Below, in pieces: positions 33,324-42,362 of a DNA stretch of 64,000 bases (within the stretch, counting starts at the first letter, position 1; each line of letters opens with the position of its first letter). Under the pieces are notes generated by a model. It saw only the letters and a program-made list of their open reading frames with translations. It was not told where the DNA came from and did not search any database. The DNA comes from Alicyclobacillus sp. SO9 (GTDB lineage Bacteria; Bacillota; Bacilli; Alicyclobacillales; Alicyclobacillaceae), in contig NZ_CP066339.1 in NCBI RefSeq assembly GCF_016406125.1, forward strand, positions 868,001 to 932,000. Direction: 5' to 3'. Both the position numbers and the translations under genes were made by a program.

Positions 33324-34667
33324 ATGACAAATAAAAAGCGGAATATGTTCGTCGGAATGTCCGTTTTATCGTTAGTGGGATTATTAGCTGGCTGCGGGAC
33401 AACAGGTGGGAACAAGACGAATTCTTCAGCGAGCGCAAATAGTACTACCAGTGGGAGTAAGACTCCTGACTATGCCAAGGCAACGGGCACCATTGTATGG
33501 GCGGCTCCGCCTATTACTCATACTGGCGTTCGCAAGACTCTCATCAAAAAATTCGAAGCCAAGTACCCTAATATTAAAATCACGTTGCAAAACCAGAGTT
33601 TCAATACAGACACGGACAAGGCGAGTTTAACGACACAGATTGAGGGTGGGTCTTCTAGCCCTGATGTTTATATGGGTGACGTGGTTTGGCCGGCCCAAAT
33701 GGCAAAGAACAACATGGCCGTAGCGTTAGACACAAAGCTGCCCAAATCCTTTTGGACACGTTTTGCTTCTGGATTAGTGAAAGGTGCCACATACAAGGGA
33801 CACGTCTATGCAGCGCCCTTTTATGTCGACTCAGGATTTCTCTACTATCGTAAGGACTTGCTCAAAAAAGCTGGAATCTCCTCCCCACCGTCAACATGGT
33901 CACAGTTAAAGAAAGACTCTGAAATTCTACAGAAGAAAGGACTCGTAAAATACGGATTTGTCTGGCAGGGAGCCTCTTATGAGGGACTGACATGTGATTT
34001 TATGGAGTATTTATCAGATGCCGGCGGAAAAGTTTTGACCAACGGGAAACCATCCGTTAACTCTCCACAGGCCCAAAAGGCCTTGACGTTCATGAAAAGT
34101 TTAATTACCAGCGGTGTATCCCCGAAGCCGACAGATACCTTCAAAGAGAGTCAGTCGATGAACGTCTTTAACCAAGGAAATGCAGCTTTTCTGCGAAATT
34201 GGACCTATGCTTGGTCTAACTCTCAAACGTCAAAGAACTCCAAAGTCGTCGGAAAAGTAGGCGTCACCGTGCTGCCAACGTTTAAGGGGGCCAGTAAGCA
34301 TTACAGCACCATTGGCGGGTGGAATTTGTACGTTAATCCGCACAGCAAGAACATGTTGGCAGACTTGGCGTTTATCAACTGGATGACAGGTACACAAGCA
34401 CAGACTATCCTAGCCACAAAGTTCTCTGAATTACCTACAAATGCCACAGTTGAAAATAACCCTGCTGTAAAGAAAGTCAGCCCCGTATTCAACATTGTAA
34501 GTAAAACTACATTTGTTTCGAGGCCCAGTCAAAACCCGAGTTATGCTGCCATTTCGCAGGCCATTTACCAAAATGTGAACAGTGCATTGTCAGGCGGAAC
34601 GACTGTTAAGGCTGCCCTCAAAAAGGTACAGAGCCAGATTAAGAACACTCTCGGCGGCGGTCTATAA
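33324..34667 (+). CDS. Sugar ABC transporter substrate-binding lipoprotein
   Basis: A 447-aa family-1 solute-binding protein. Its signal peptide ends in the lipobox LLAGC (Cys near residue 24), then a Ser/Thr/Asn-rich linker precedes the binding domain (TGTIVWAAPP..., PFYVDSGFLYYRKDLLKKAG). It would be tethered to the outer membrane face and deliver the sugar to the two permeases that follow. No ATPase gene is next to it, so the importer probably shares an MsmX-type ATPase encoded elsewhere, as is common in Bacillota. Confidence 0.9.
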   Translation: MTNKKRNMFVGMSVLSLVGLLAGCGTTGGNKTNSSASANSTTSGSKTPDYAKATGTIVWAAPPITHTGVRKTLIKKFEAKYPNIKITLQNQSFNTDTDKASLTTQIEGGSSSPDVYMGDVVWPAQMAKNNMAVALDTKLPKSFWTRFASGLVKGATYKGHVYAAPFYVDSGFLYYRKDLLKKAGISSPPSTWSQLKKDSEILQKKGLVKYGFVWQGASYEGLTCDFMEYLSDAGGKVLTNGKPSVNSPQAQKALTFMKSLITSGVSPKPTDTFKESQSMNVFNQGNAAFLRNWTYAWSNSQTSKNSKVVGKVGVTVLPTFKGASKHYSTIGGWNLYVNPHSKNMLADLAFINWMTGTQAQTILATKFSELPTNATVENNPAVKKVSPVFNIVSKTTFVSRPSQNPSYAAISQAIYQNVNSALSGGTTVKAALKKVQSQIKNTLGGGL

Positions 34668-34735
34668 GCGAACAACGGAAGCAGAATTGAGGGGCGTCGT
34701 TCGCGCGCCCCGCTTCCCTTTCTGGAGGTGAAAGC

Positions 34736-35656
34736 ATGAGTCAAGCAGTCGCCGCCCCAAGCGACTTGAAATATACGGATCGCCGGTCAGGATACCTGAT
34801 GTTCCTGCCAGCCGGTTTGATTATAGCCGGTATCACCATCTTTCCAATACTTTATTCTGCCTATATGAGCCTGAATCACATCCAGTTAACACAAGAGGGA
34901 TTGAAGGCGCATCCGGCAGGGCTGTCCAATTACAGCCTATTGGTTCACAGCGGTGTATTCTGGCACAGTGTGTGGTTCACTACGTACTACGCGATGGTAA
35001 CCGTCGTGGTGGAGCTCCTGCTCGGAATGTTGATTGCTTTGGCTATCAACGGGGTTCAGCGCTTGAAGGACGTCTCCCTTGTTGTGATGCTCATCCCGTG
35101 GGCTCTTATCACTGTTATCTCGGCGCAACTGTGGTCCTATATTTACAATGGTGTGTACGGGGTCCTAAATTATATCCTGCAATCCTTGCACCTAATTGGC
35201 GCGCCCGTTACATGGTTGGGCACGTCGACAAGCGCAATTATTGCGATGATGATTGCGGATATCTGGAAGACAACGCCTTTCGTGGTCATAATCTTGCTGG
35301 GCGGACTGCAGATGATCCCGGTAGAATTCTTCGAAGCAGCCCATATCGACGGTGCGAATCGTTGGCAGATTTTCTGGTCCATAACGTTTCCGGCTTTACG
35401 CGGCAGCATCGCCCTTGCTGGACTGTTCCGTATCTTGCAGGCCTTTGGAGTCTTCGACCTTCCCTTTGTCTTGACTGGAGGCGGCCCCGGTACAGCGACT
35501 CAATCATTGGCGATTCTTGGTGAACAGGAACTGTTCAGTCATTTTCGCTTTGGCGTCGGATCGGCCATAGCTGTCAGCACTGTTATCCTTGTCTTGCTCT
35601 TGTCCCTAATCTTCCTGTCAGCGTTTCGTTCGCTCGTAGAGGAGGATGCCGTATAA
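34736..35656 (+). CDS. Sugar ABC transporter permease (MalF/UgpA type)
   Basis: A 306-aa membrane protein with six helices and the EAA loop that contacts the ATPase (EFFEAAHIDGANRWQIFWSI). GGAGGTG precedes the ATG. It forms the channel together with the next gene product. Its end overlaps the probable start of the second permease. Confidence 0.92.
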   Translation: MSQAVAAPSDLKYTDRRSGYLMFLPAGLIIAGITIFPILYSAYMSLNHIQLTQEGLKAHPAGLSNYSLLVHSGVFWHSVWFTTYYAMVTVVVELLLGMLIALAINGVQRLKDVSLVVMLIPWALITVISAQLWSYIYNGVYGVLNYILQSLHLIGAPVTWLGTSTSAIIAMMIADIWKTTPFVVIILLGGLQMIPVEFFEAAHIDGANRWQIFWSITFPALRGSIALAGLFRILQAFGVFDLPFVLTGGGPGTATQSLAILGEQELFSHFRFGVGSAIAVSTVILVLLLSLIFLSAFRSLVEEDAV

Positions 35657-36483
35657 TACAGAGCAAAACTCAACGCGTAGTCGGTTATGCCGTTTTAATT
35701 TTCTTTTTGATAATCATTTTGTCGCCGTTTTACTGGATGATCATCACTTCGTTTAAGCCAATCAATAGTATCAGTGCTTATCCGCCGACTCTGTTTCCCC
35801 AGCACTGGACCTTTAGCCATTACACTCAAGCTTTCGGGGAATTTCACTTTACGCACTACATCGTTAACAGTGTCGTTGTGGCAGTAGCCACAACCTTTCT
35901 GGTATTGATGTTCGCGAGTATGGGCGGATTTGCAATCGCTCGCCTTCCTGTTCGGGGGAAGACACCGGCTTTAATCACACTTCTCGTGATTTCTATGTTT
36001 CCCCCGATTGCTATCGTTACGCCGCTTTATGCGATGATGCGAGGGCTGAACTGGCTCAACTCTTATCAGGCCTTGATTATTCCCTATACGGCATTTAATC
36101 TGCCCTTTGCTATTTGGATTCTGCGCAATTACTTTCTTCAAGTACCTGGTGCATTGTACGAAGCTGCGAAGATGGACGGAGCCAATGCATTTCAAACCTA
36201 CTACCGCATTTTCCTGCCGGTGACGACACCGGGGATGTTCACGGCAGCCGTGTTCACCTTTGTAGCCGCCTGGACAGAGTTCTTCATGGCGCTCGTCTTC
36301 AATCCTTCGGATTCTATGCGTACAATTCCGGTAGGAATCGCACTGTTCAGCGGCCAGTACAATGTGCCTTACGGAACGATCTTCGCAGGCTCGGTAGTGT
36401 CTGTCATCCCTATCATTATATTGGTTATTATATTTAGAAAATGGATTGTTTCAGGCTTGATGGCCGGATCTGTAAAGGGATAA
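35656..36483 (+). CDS. Sugar ABC transporter permease (MalG/UgpE type), unusual start
   Basis: A six-helix permease with the EAA loop ALYEAAKMDGANAFQTYYRI. The conserved N-terminal helix (VVGYAVLIFFLIIIL) lies upstream of the first standard in-frame start (TTG 35707), which would cut into it. The frame stays open back through IQSKTQRVVGYAV to an ATA at 35656 that overlaps the previous stop and has AGAGGAGG about 10 bases upstream. So either ATA is used, or an ATG was mutated, or translation begins at TTG 35707 with a shortened first helix. The partner of the MalF-type gene, it completes the importer. Confidence 0.85.
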   Translation: MQSKTQRVVGYAVLIFFLIIILSPFYWMIITSFKPINSISAYPPTLFPQHWTFSHYTQAFGEFHFTHYIVNSVVVAVATTFLVLMFASMGGFAIARLPVRGKTPALITLLVISMFPPIAIVTPLYAMMRGLNWLNSYQALIIPYTAFNLPFAIWILRNYFLQVPGALYEAAKMDGANAFQTYYRIFLPVTTPGMFTAAVFTFVAAWTEFFMALVFNPSDSMRTIPVGIALFSGQYNVPYGTIFAGSVVSVIPIIILVIIFRKWIVSGLMAGSVKG

Positions 36484-36548
36484 TGCGAATGACAAATTAC
36501 GTTTTTCAAATTGGGACAGCAGTTTGTGAGCAGTTATGGACTGAATCG

Positions 36549-36595
36549 GTACCCTCTCTTCACGAATACTGAAGAGAGGGTACGAGATTATTTTT
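36549..36595 (+). terminator. Rho-independent terminator after the importer genes
   Basis: Perfect 13-bp stem TACCCTCTCTTCA / TGAAGAGAGGGTA around an 8-base loop, followed within a few bases by ATTATTTTT. It separates the importer genes from glycerate kinase. Confidence 0.7.
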
Positions 36596-36653
36596 CACCT
36601 CGACAGATGAGATTCTAAACCGTACCGAAAAACTGTATGAAGAAGGGGAATCT

Positions 36654-37772
36654 ATGAAAGTTGTTGTTGCTTTGGATTCATACAAGGGAAGTTTGACCGC
36701 TGTGGAAACCTGTAATATCGTTGCCCAGGCTGTTTCGGAAGCGATACCGGAAGTTGAAGTCATCAAAGTTCCAATGGCTGATGGAGGTGAAGGGACACTA
36801 AGCGCACTGGTTCAAGCTTCAGATGGTTTCAAAGTTCCTTTGAAAATCCTTGGACCTCTCCTGCAGCCAGTAGACACATATTACGGTGTTCTAGGTGATA
36901 ACAAGACAGTTGTCATTGAGGCAGCAAGTATTGTTGGGTTGACGATGATTGAAGAAAGTCAACGTGATGTGATGAGAGCATCCACCTACGGTATGGGGCA
37001 GACCCTGAAATCTGCCTTGGATGACGGGTATCAAAAGTTTATATTTGCGCTTGGTGGAAGCGTGACCAACGACGGCGGGTTTGGATTTCTACAAGCACTT
37101 GGGGCGAAATTTCATAATGCCTCCGGTAGAGAACTAGAACCCATTGGAGCGTCTTTACCCGAAATCTCCAGCATCGATTTGATTGAATTAGACAAACGTC
37201 TCTCTGATTGTGAAATTCATGTTGCGAGTGATGTGGATAATCCTCTGTGCGGAAAACACGGAGCTTCTGCGGTCTTCGGTACTCAAAAAGGCGCCACAAA
37301 AGAAATGATAACATTCTTAGACAACGGGCTGGCCAACTATGCATCATTATTAGAAACCGCTTTGGATAAAACCCTTCAAAACAACCCTGGTGCAGGTGCC
37401 GCCGGTGGTTTAGGTTTTGCCCTCATGGCAGTAGGCGGCAGGGTCCAATCCGGTGCTAGGTTAGTCGCTAACGCTACGTCTTTAGGAGACCAACTAGAGG
37501 GTGCGGATTACGTTATCACTGGTGAAGGTCGTACTGATGAACAAACACAGTTTGGTAAAGTTCCAGTTGTAGTCGCTCAGATGGCTCATGAACATGGCGT
37601 AAAACCAATCTTACTTTCAGGGAGCTTGGATGGACACTTGGAAAGTTTGCAGTCTCATTTTGTAGGTCTTTATTCTATTATTTCTAGACCTATGACGACC
37701 TTTGAAGCGATGTCCAATGCAAGTTCACTCCTTCACTTTGCAGCACGAAATCTCGCTACGCTATTGCGTTGA
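36654..37772 (+). CDS. Glycerate kinase (GlxK/GarK family)
   Basis: A 372-aa enzyme that phosphorylates D-glycerate, generally to 2-phosphoglycerate in this family. Hallmarks are DSYKGSLTA near the start, MADGGEGT (about 41-48), ALGGSVTNDGG and GAGAAGGLGFAL, and a late TGEGRTD. The ATG has GAAGGGGAA upstream. Next to the phosphorylase and importer it gives a route for the glycerate half of glucosylglycerate into glycolysis, while glucose 1-phosphate covers the sugar half. It is separated from the permeases by a terminator but may still receive read-through. Confidence 0.92.
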   Translation: MKVVVALDSYKGSLTAVETCNIVAQAVSEAIPEVEVIKVPMADGGEGTLSALVQASDGFKVPLKILGPLLQPVDTYYGVLGDNKTVVIEAASIVGLTMIEESQRDVMRASTYGMGQTLKSALDDGYQKFIFALGGSVTNDGGFGFLQALGAKFHNASGRELEPIGASLPEISSIDLIELDKRLSDCEIHVASDVDNPLCGKHGASAVFGTQKGATKEMITFLDNGLANYASLLETALDKTLQNNPGAGAAGGLGFALMAVGGRVQSGARLVANATSLGDQLEGADYVITGEGRTDEQTQFGKVPVVVAQMAHEHGVKPILLSGSLDGHLESLQSHFVGLYSIISRPMTTFEAMSNASSLLHFAARNLATLLR

Positions 37773-38029
37773 CAATACCCATGACAGACATCCTCGTAAG
37801 GATAGAGCTATGCATTTATTTCAAAATGGTCTATCCATCTTGCTTTGTTAAGGAAACCGTGAGAGGGAAAGGTCGTGCTTTTTAGGAATCGAGATCATTA
37901 TGAGCGTACAGATTAAAGGGAATGGATGGGTTAACTGTTCATCTATTATCTACATTGTGATTACAAACGTGGTATACTAACAGCGATGGCGACAGTCATT
38001 GTATACATCGACTAGACTATAAGCTTGAA
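37773..38029. other. Intergenic region before the first cobalamin riboswitch
   Basis: About 260 bases with no gene. It should contain the promoter of the cobalamin operon; a candidate is TTGTGATTAC...GTGGTATACTAAC around 37955-37985. Confidence 0.4.
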
Positions 38030-38035
38030 GTGAAA

Positions 38036-38200
38036 AGATTCAAAAGGTTCTCATCAGATGGATGAGAGTAAAGAGGGAAACCGGTGCAAATCCGGTGCGG
38101 TCCCGCCACTGTAAAGGGAAGTCCTGATAAAAAGCCACTGAGCGCAAGCTTGGGAAGGAAACCAGGATGATGAACCTGAGCCAGGAGACCTGCCTTTTGA
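38036..38200 (+). ncRNA. Cobalamin (AdoCbl) riboswitch upstream of cbiA
   Basis: Contains GGGAAACCGGTG, the paired GTGCAAATCCGGTGCGGT, the B12-box core CCCGCCACTGTAA, and closes with GAGCCAGGAGACCTGCC. These are the conserved blocks of class-I cobalamin riboswitches in the right order. It should shut off the downstream operon (cbiA onward) when cobalamin is plentiful, through the terminator at 38273. Confidence 0.95.
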
Positions 38201-38272
38201 AAAACACCATGTACCTACGGTCGATAGGGGGGTGTTGGGCGAGCCTTTGTATTAGGCATCATTGCAAGACGC

Positions 38273-38297
38273 ACAACTCCTCATTTGAGGAGTTTTT
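38273..38297 (+). terminator. Expression-platform terminator of the first cobalamin riboswitch
   Basis: AACTCCTC / GAGGAGTT stem with loop ATTT, then TTTATTTTT. Intrinsic terminator between the riboswitch and cbiA. Confidence 0.8.
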
Positions 38298-38366
38298 ATT
38301 TTTATATGGCTTCGTATAACTCATAACTCGCGAAATTGAAAGTTTACGGTGGAGAGGAGAATACCA

Positions 38367-39827
38367 TTGAACCGAACGGACAGGCGACCGCGAATTGTTA
38401 TAGCGGGCAGTCATAGCGGGACAGGAAAGACCACTCTGTCCATTGGCCTGATGGCCGCTTTTTATCTGCGCGGATTTGTTGTGCAAGGCTACAAAGTTGG
38501 GCCGGATTTTATAGACCCGAGCTATCACACAGGAGTAACGGGCCGTCCATCCAGAAACTTGGATGCGTACATGTGTGCTCGTACTGTGGTTGAGGAAATT
38601 TTTTATCGAGGCAGCAACGATGCAGACATCTCTGTTATCGAAGGTGTGATGGGGCTCTATGATGGGAAAAGCTCTATGACGGAGACAGGGAGTACGGCGG
38701 AGTTAAGTAAATGGATTGATGCCCCCGTCGTTCTATGTATCGATGTTTCGGGCATGGCCCGTAGTGCTGCGGCCACCGTATTGGGATATCAAAAGTTTGA
38801 TTCCGCCGTCAATATCGTGGGAGTGATTGCGAATTATGTCGGGAGTGCAGAACACTTCGGGCTAGTTCAAGAGGCAATTGAAGAGAGCTGTGATGTACCA
38901 GTGTTAGGTTATCTTCCGAAAGTAGCGGAAATCGAGTTACCCGAACGACACTTGGGATTAATTCCGGCTGTTGAACGAGGTGAACTTGATTCATTGTTTG
39001 ACCGGTTGGCAAGTCAGATAGAAAAGACCGTCGATTTAGATGCAGTTCTTACAATCGCTGGAGCAGCCTCTCCAATGTCTCAGCCTACGAGCTCTATTTT
39101 TAACGAATCCGTCCAATCACGCTCTTCAATAAGTAGTGAGACCAGCGTCGGTAAAGAAACTTTAGGCAAGGTAGTCATTGCTGTAGCCAAAGATGCAGCT
39201 TTTAATTTCTACTATCCGGAAAATGTTGAATTACTGGAATCCCATGGGGCGGGCATTGTGTACTTTAGCCCATTGAATGGAGAACCAATTCCAGACGAGG
39301 CGAGGGGTCTATATGTTGGCGGAGGATTCCCAGAAGAGTTCGCACAAGAACTTGCTCATCAGACTTCGGTATTCGAGAATTTCAGAGACCAAATTCTGGA
39401 ACACGAGCTTCCTACTTTTGCAGAATGTGGTGGATATATGTTTTTGTGCAACACTGTCACGACGCACGACGGAAGGACTTATCCGATGGTTGGCATTATT
39501 CCGGCAGATATCTCGATGGAAGGGAAGTTGGTAGGGTTTGGTTACAGAGAGGTAACGGCGATTCAAGACACCGTCTTGCTGCGAAAAAATGAAACCGCAC
39601 GAGGTCATGAGTTTCATTATTCCTCCATCCGTTTTCGTGACGAAGTTCATGCTGAAATACACGTCGCATATAAGACTCTCGGATTCCGTGCTTCTACCTA
39701 TGAAGGGTATGCTAATGGCAATTTGACAGCTGGCTATACCCATCTACACTTTGCCTCCAATCCACACATAGCAAAGAGATTTGTAATGACTTGCCGCAAA
39801 TTTAAAAAATCTCCTCGGTTCAGTTAG
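38367..39827 (+). CDS. cbiA: Cobyrinate a,c-diamide synthase
   Basis: A 486-aa glutamine-dependent amidotransferase of cobalamin synthesis. The N-terminal ATP-binding half starts RIVIAGSHSGTGKTTLSIGL with the P-loop GTGKT, then GYKVGPDFIDPSYH. The C-terminal glutaminase half has the triad Cys in FAECGGYMFL and His in the late GYTHLHF. It amidates the a and c side chains of cobyrinate. The TTG start at 38367 sits 7 bases after GAGAGGAG; a GTG at 38349 overlaps that site and is less likely. First gene of the riboswitch-controlled operon. Confidence 0.92.
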   Translation: MNRTDRRPRIVIAGSHSGTGKTTLSIGLMAAFYLRGFVVQGYKVGPDFIDPSYHTGVTGRPSRNLDAYMCARTVVEEIFYRGSNDADISVIEGVMGLYDGKSSMTETGSTAELSKWIDAPVVLCIDVSGMARSAAATVLGYQKFDSAVNIVGVIANYVGSAEHFGLVQEAIEESCDVPVLGYLPKVAEIELPERHLGLIPAVERGELDSLFDRLASQIEKTVDLDAVLTIAGAASPMSQPTSSIFNESVQSRSSISSETSVGKETLGKVVIAVAKDAAFNFYYPENVELLESHGAGIVYFSPLNGEPIPDEARGLYVGGGFPEEFAQELAHQTSVFENFRDQILEHELPTFAECGGYMFLCNTVTTHDGRTYPMVGIIPADISMEGKLVGFGYREVTAIQDTVLLRKNETARGHEFHYSSIRFRDEVHAEIHVAYKTLGFRASTYEGYANGNLTAGYTHLHFASNPHIAKRFVMTCRKFKKSPRFS

Positions 39828-39890
39828 AGGTCGGAGGGTTAAGTCCGCACACAGTGGCATTTTAGTCAAAGATGGAGAGGAAGATAAGGA

Positions 39891-41447
39891 TTGCGGAGCT
39901 TGATGATTGTCGGCACAGCGTCGAATGTAGGGAAAAGTATTATCTGTACGGCCCTGTGTCGGATTTTCACACAGGATGGACTTCAAACAGCTCCGTTTAA
40001 AGCACAGAATATGTCGCTCAATTCCGCAGTAACACCTTCCGGGCGTGAGATCGGCAGAGCACAGGCTGTACAGGCGGAGGCTGCTGGGATTTTACCGAAT
40101 GAGCATATGAACCCGGTCTTGTTAAAGCCAACAGGACATAGGACTCAGGTTGTTGTTCAAGGGCAAGTCTATGACACCGTTTCTGCGCAGCGATATTTCA
40201 GTAGTAACAAGGCCCGCCTGTGGGATGCTGTCGTAGAGTCATATCACTTTCTTTCTAAGCGCTATGATCTCATTATTATGGAGGGTGCCGGAAGTCCAGT
40301 TGAAATGAATTTAAAAGAGCGGGATATTGCCAATCTCAAAGCAGCAGAACTGGCAGACGCCTGTGTAGTGTTAGTTGCAGATATTGATAGAGGAGGTGTG
40401 TTTGCATCGGTCGTTGGGACGCTCCAGCTCATGACTGAAGAGGAACGACAGCGCGTAAAGGGAGTAATTATCAACCGATTTCGAGGAGATCCCGAACTTT
40501 TTGATGATGGGGTTAGACTGCTGGAAAGTTATACAGGGATTCCTGTTATCGGCGTCATTCCGTACGTTGCCAACATTGGTATTGAAGAAGAGGACTCGAT
40601 GGGGTTGGAAAGGTTCCGTGAGTCAACAGAGCGGCAGACAAATGACCACAGGTTGCGAATTGGAATTATAAAACTTCCTCATATCTCAAATTTTACGGAT
40701 TTCGATCCATTGTTCCTAGAGCCTGATGTGGATGCATCTTTTGTCACTTCGCCCCACCAACTCAGTGATGTTGATGTCGTTGTCTTGCCCGGAACAAAGA
40801 ACACAATGTCGGATTTGTTGTGGCTTTGGGAATCCGGATTAGCGGAATTTCTTCAAGGGATGGATGAGAGTAAACAATTTCTCTTAGGAATCTGCGGCGG
40901 CTATCAGATGATGGGAGAACGAATTCGTGATCCCTATCATCAAGAAGAGGAGGATATCGATGAAGCTGTTGCACTAGGTCTGTTTCCGTTTGAAACAGTG
41001 CTTACAAAGGAAAAGCAAACCGTGCTCGTTGAAGGTGATCTGTCGAAAATCTATGCCGGAATCAAAGTCACGGGTTATGAACTGCACATGGGGAGGACAA
41101 CTCATCTCCAGTCTTTAAGGCCGTTTGCCCGTATCAGACCGGCTCAGCACTCGGACAATGGACAGGTAGAAATTACACAGGGGGACACACTGCAGACGCG
41201 TCAGGGTGGTGCTGTAGATGGGGTAGTATCTGAGAATGGAAAGACAATAGGGACGTACCTCCATGGAATTTTACATAACGACGAATTTCGAATGAGCTGG
41301 CTAAACCGGGTCCGAGCGAGCAGAGGACTCCCACCCAGGTCACAATCAATTTTGGTTTCGCAGTCAAGGGAAGCTGCCTATAACAGTCTGGCGAATACAG
41401 TTCGCCAACACCTGAACTTCTCTTTGTTGTATGAGTTTCTCCGGTAG
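39891..41447 (+). CDS. cobQ: Cobyric acid synthase
   Basis: A 518-aa amidotransferase that adds the b, d, e and g amides to adenosylcobyrinate diamide. It shows MIVGTASNVGKS (P-loop-like), APFKAQNMSLNS, MEGAGSPVEMNL and, in the glutaminase half, the Cys in LLGICGGYQMMG and His in GTYLHGILHN. TTG 39891 is used as start, with GGAGAGG about 10 bases upstream; ATG 39903 is an alternative. It lies 63 bases after cbiA. Confidence 0.95.
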   Translation: MRSLMIVGTASNVGKSIICTALCRIFTQDGLQTAPFKAQNMSLNSAVTPSGREIGRAQAVQAEAAGILPNEHMNPVLLKPTGHRTQVVVQGQVYDTVSAQRYFSSNKARLWDAVVESYHFLSKRYDLIIMEGAGSPVEMNLKERDIANLKAAELADACVVLVADIDRGGVFASVVGTLQLMTEEERQRVKGVIINRFRGDPELFDDGVRLLESYTGIPVIGVIPYVANIGIEEEDSMGLERFRESTERQTNDHRLRIGIIKLPHISNFTDFDPLFLEPDVDASFVTSPHQLSDVDVVVLPGTKNTMSDLLWLWESGLAEFLQGMDESKQFLLGICGGYQMMGERIRDPYHQEEEDIDEAVALGLFPFETVLTKEKQTVLVEGDLSKIYAGIKVTGYELHMGRTTHLQSLRPFARIRPAQHSDNGQVEITQGDTLQTRQGGAVDGVVSENGKTIGTYLHGILHNDEFRMSWLNRVRASRGLPPRSQSILVSQSREAAYNSLANTVRQHLNFSLLYEFLR

Positions 41448-41481
41448 TTTAATAGAAAAATAATTGAGATAAGGTGGTGTA

Positions 41482-42291
41482 TTGTTGCCAAATTGGAGTG
41501 AATTCTATCAACAGCTACAACAGCGTCAGAGTGTCAGCACCTATTTGATACGTTACCGTGATTTAACGTGTCTTCGGGTAGATGAGGGATACTTCCTCGT
41601 CATTGCCAATGATTCGTTGGGGGGCATTGGCGCTAAGCCGCTTGATTCTGTTCAAGCTTCCCCTGAGATAGTTGGATACTTTGCGCTTCGGGTCCCGCTC
41701 ATCGAACTTCTGGCTGTAGGCGCATTGCCCTTTCTCATCATTGACAATTTAAGTGTAGAGGCAAACCCGTATGGGGCGGCTATTCTTACAGAGATTCGCC
41801 GCGTCGCAGCAACCTTGGGACTGGAGGATGCAGTCCACTTTAATGGCAGTACTGAGGAGAATGTAGTCGTAGCGCAGACGGGTGTCGGTATCACGGTGAT
41901 GGGGATTGTGGAAGCCTTACAGTTAAAGGAACGAGCGTCCAGAGCCGGGGATCTCCTTGTCATTGCCGGACTTCCTAAAAGCGCCCCGCACCATGATGTG
42001 AATCCAAGAGACCGTGAAATTCTTTCGTTTCAGGATCTCGAAACACTTCGAGCAGAACCAAAAGTTATCGACATCGTTCCTGTGGGATCAAAAGGTATTT
42101 CGCATGAAGTTGGGGAGTTGGCTCGTTCAGCAAAATTGCGAGCACAACTAGACATTGATGTGGGTATTTCGCTTCACGCCTCAGGCGGTCCAAGTACTTG
42201 TGTCGTGTTTTCTTGGCGTGGCCTTGATGTTGAGGAGTTGGTTTCGAAAATTGGAGCTCCATTAACGGTGATTGGACGGTTAATAGACTGA
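41482..42291 (+). CDS. cblS: PurM/ThiL-like kinase, probable alpha-ribazole kinase
   Basis: A 269-aa protein of the AIR-synthase (PurM/ThiL/HypE) superfamily: the N-terminal half has FLVIANDSLGGIGAKPLD and a metal-binding-like acidic pattern, and the C-terminal half ends DIDVGISLHASGGPSTCVVF. The known family member in Bacillota cobalamin loci is CblS, which phosphorylates alpha-ribazole and lets cells bypass CobT. No cobT gene is in this window, and a permease that could supply the substrate follows directly. The CblS assignment rests on this context. Start TTG 41482 or 41485, with AAGGTGG upstream. Confidence 0.7.
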   Translation: MLPNWSEFYQQLQQRQSVSTYLIRYRDLTCLRVDEGYFLVIANDSLGGIGAKPLDSVQASPEIVGYFALRVPLIELLAVGALPFLIIDNLSVEANPYGAAILTEIRRVAATLGLEDAVHFNGSTEENVVVAQTGVGITVMGIVEALQLKERASRAGDLLVIAGLPKSAPHHDVNPRDREILSFQDLETLRAEPKVIDIVPVGSKGISHEVGELARSAKLRAQLDIDVGISLHASGGPSTCVVFSWRGLDVEELVSKIGAPLTVIGRLID

Positions 42292-42362
42292 TGAGATTTT
42301 CGATTGTAAATACTGCAGTCAACTGTAAAGACTCGTATAAAGAAGGGAGTTGAGGACCAGAC

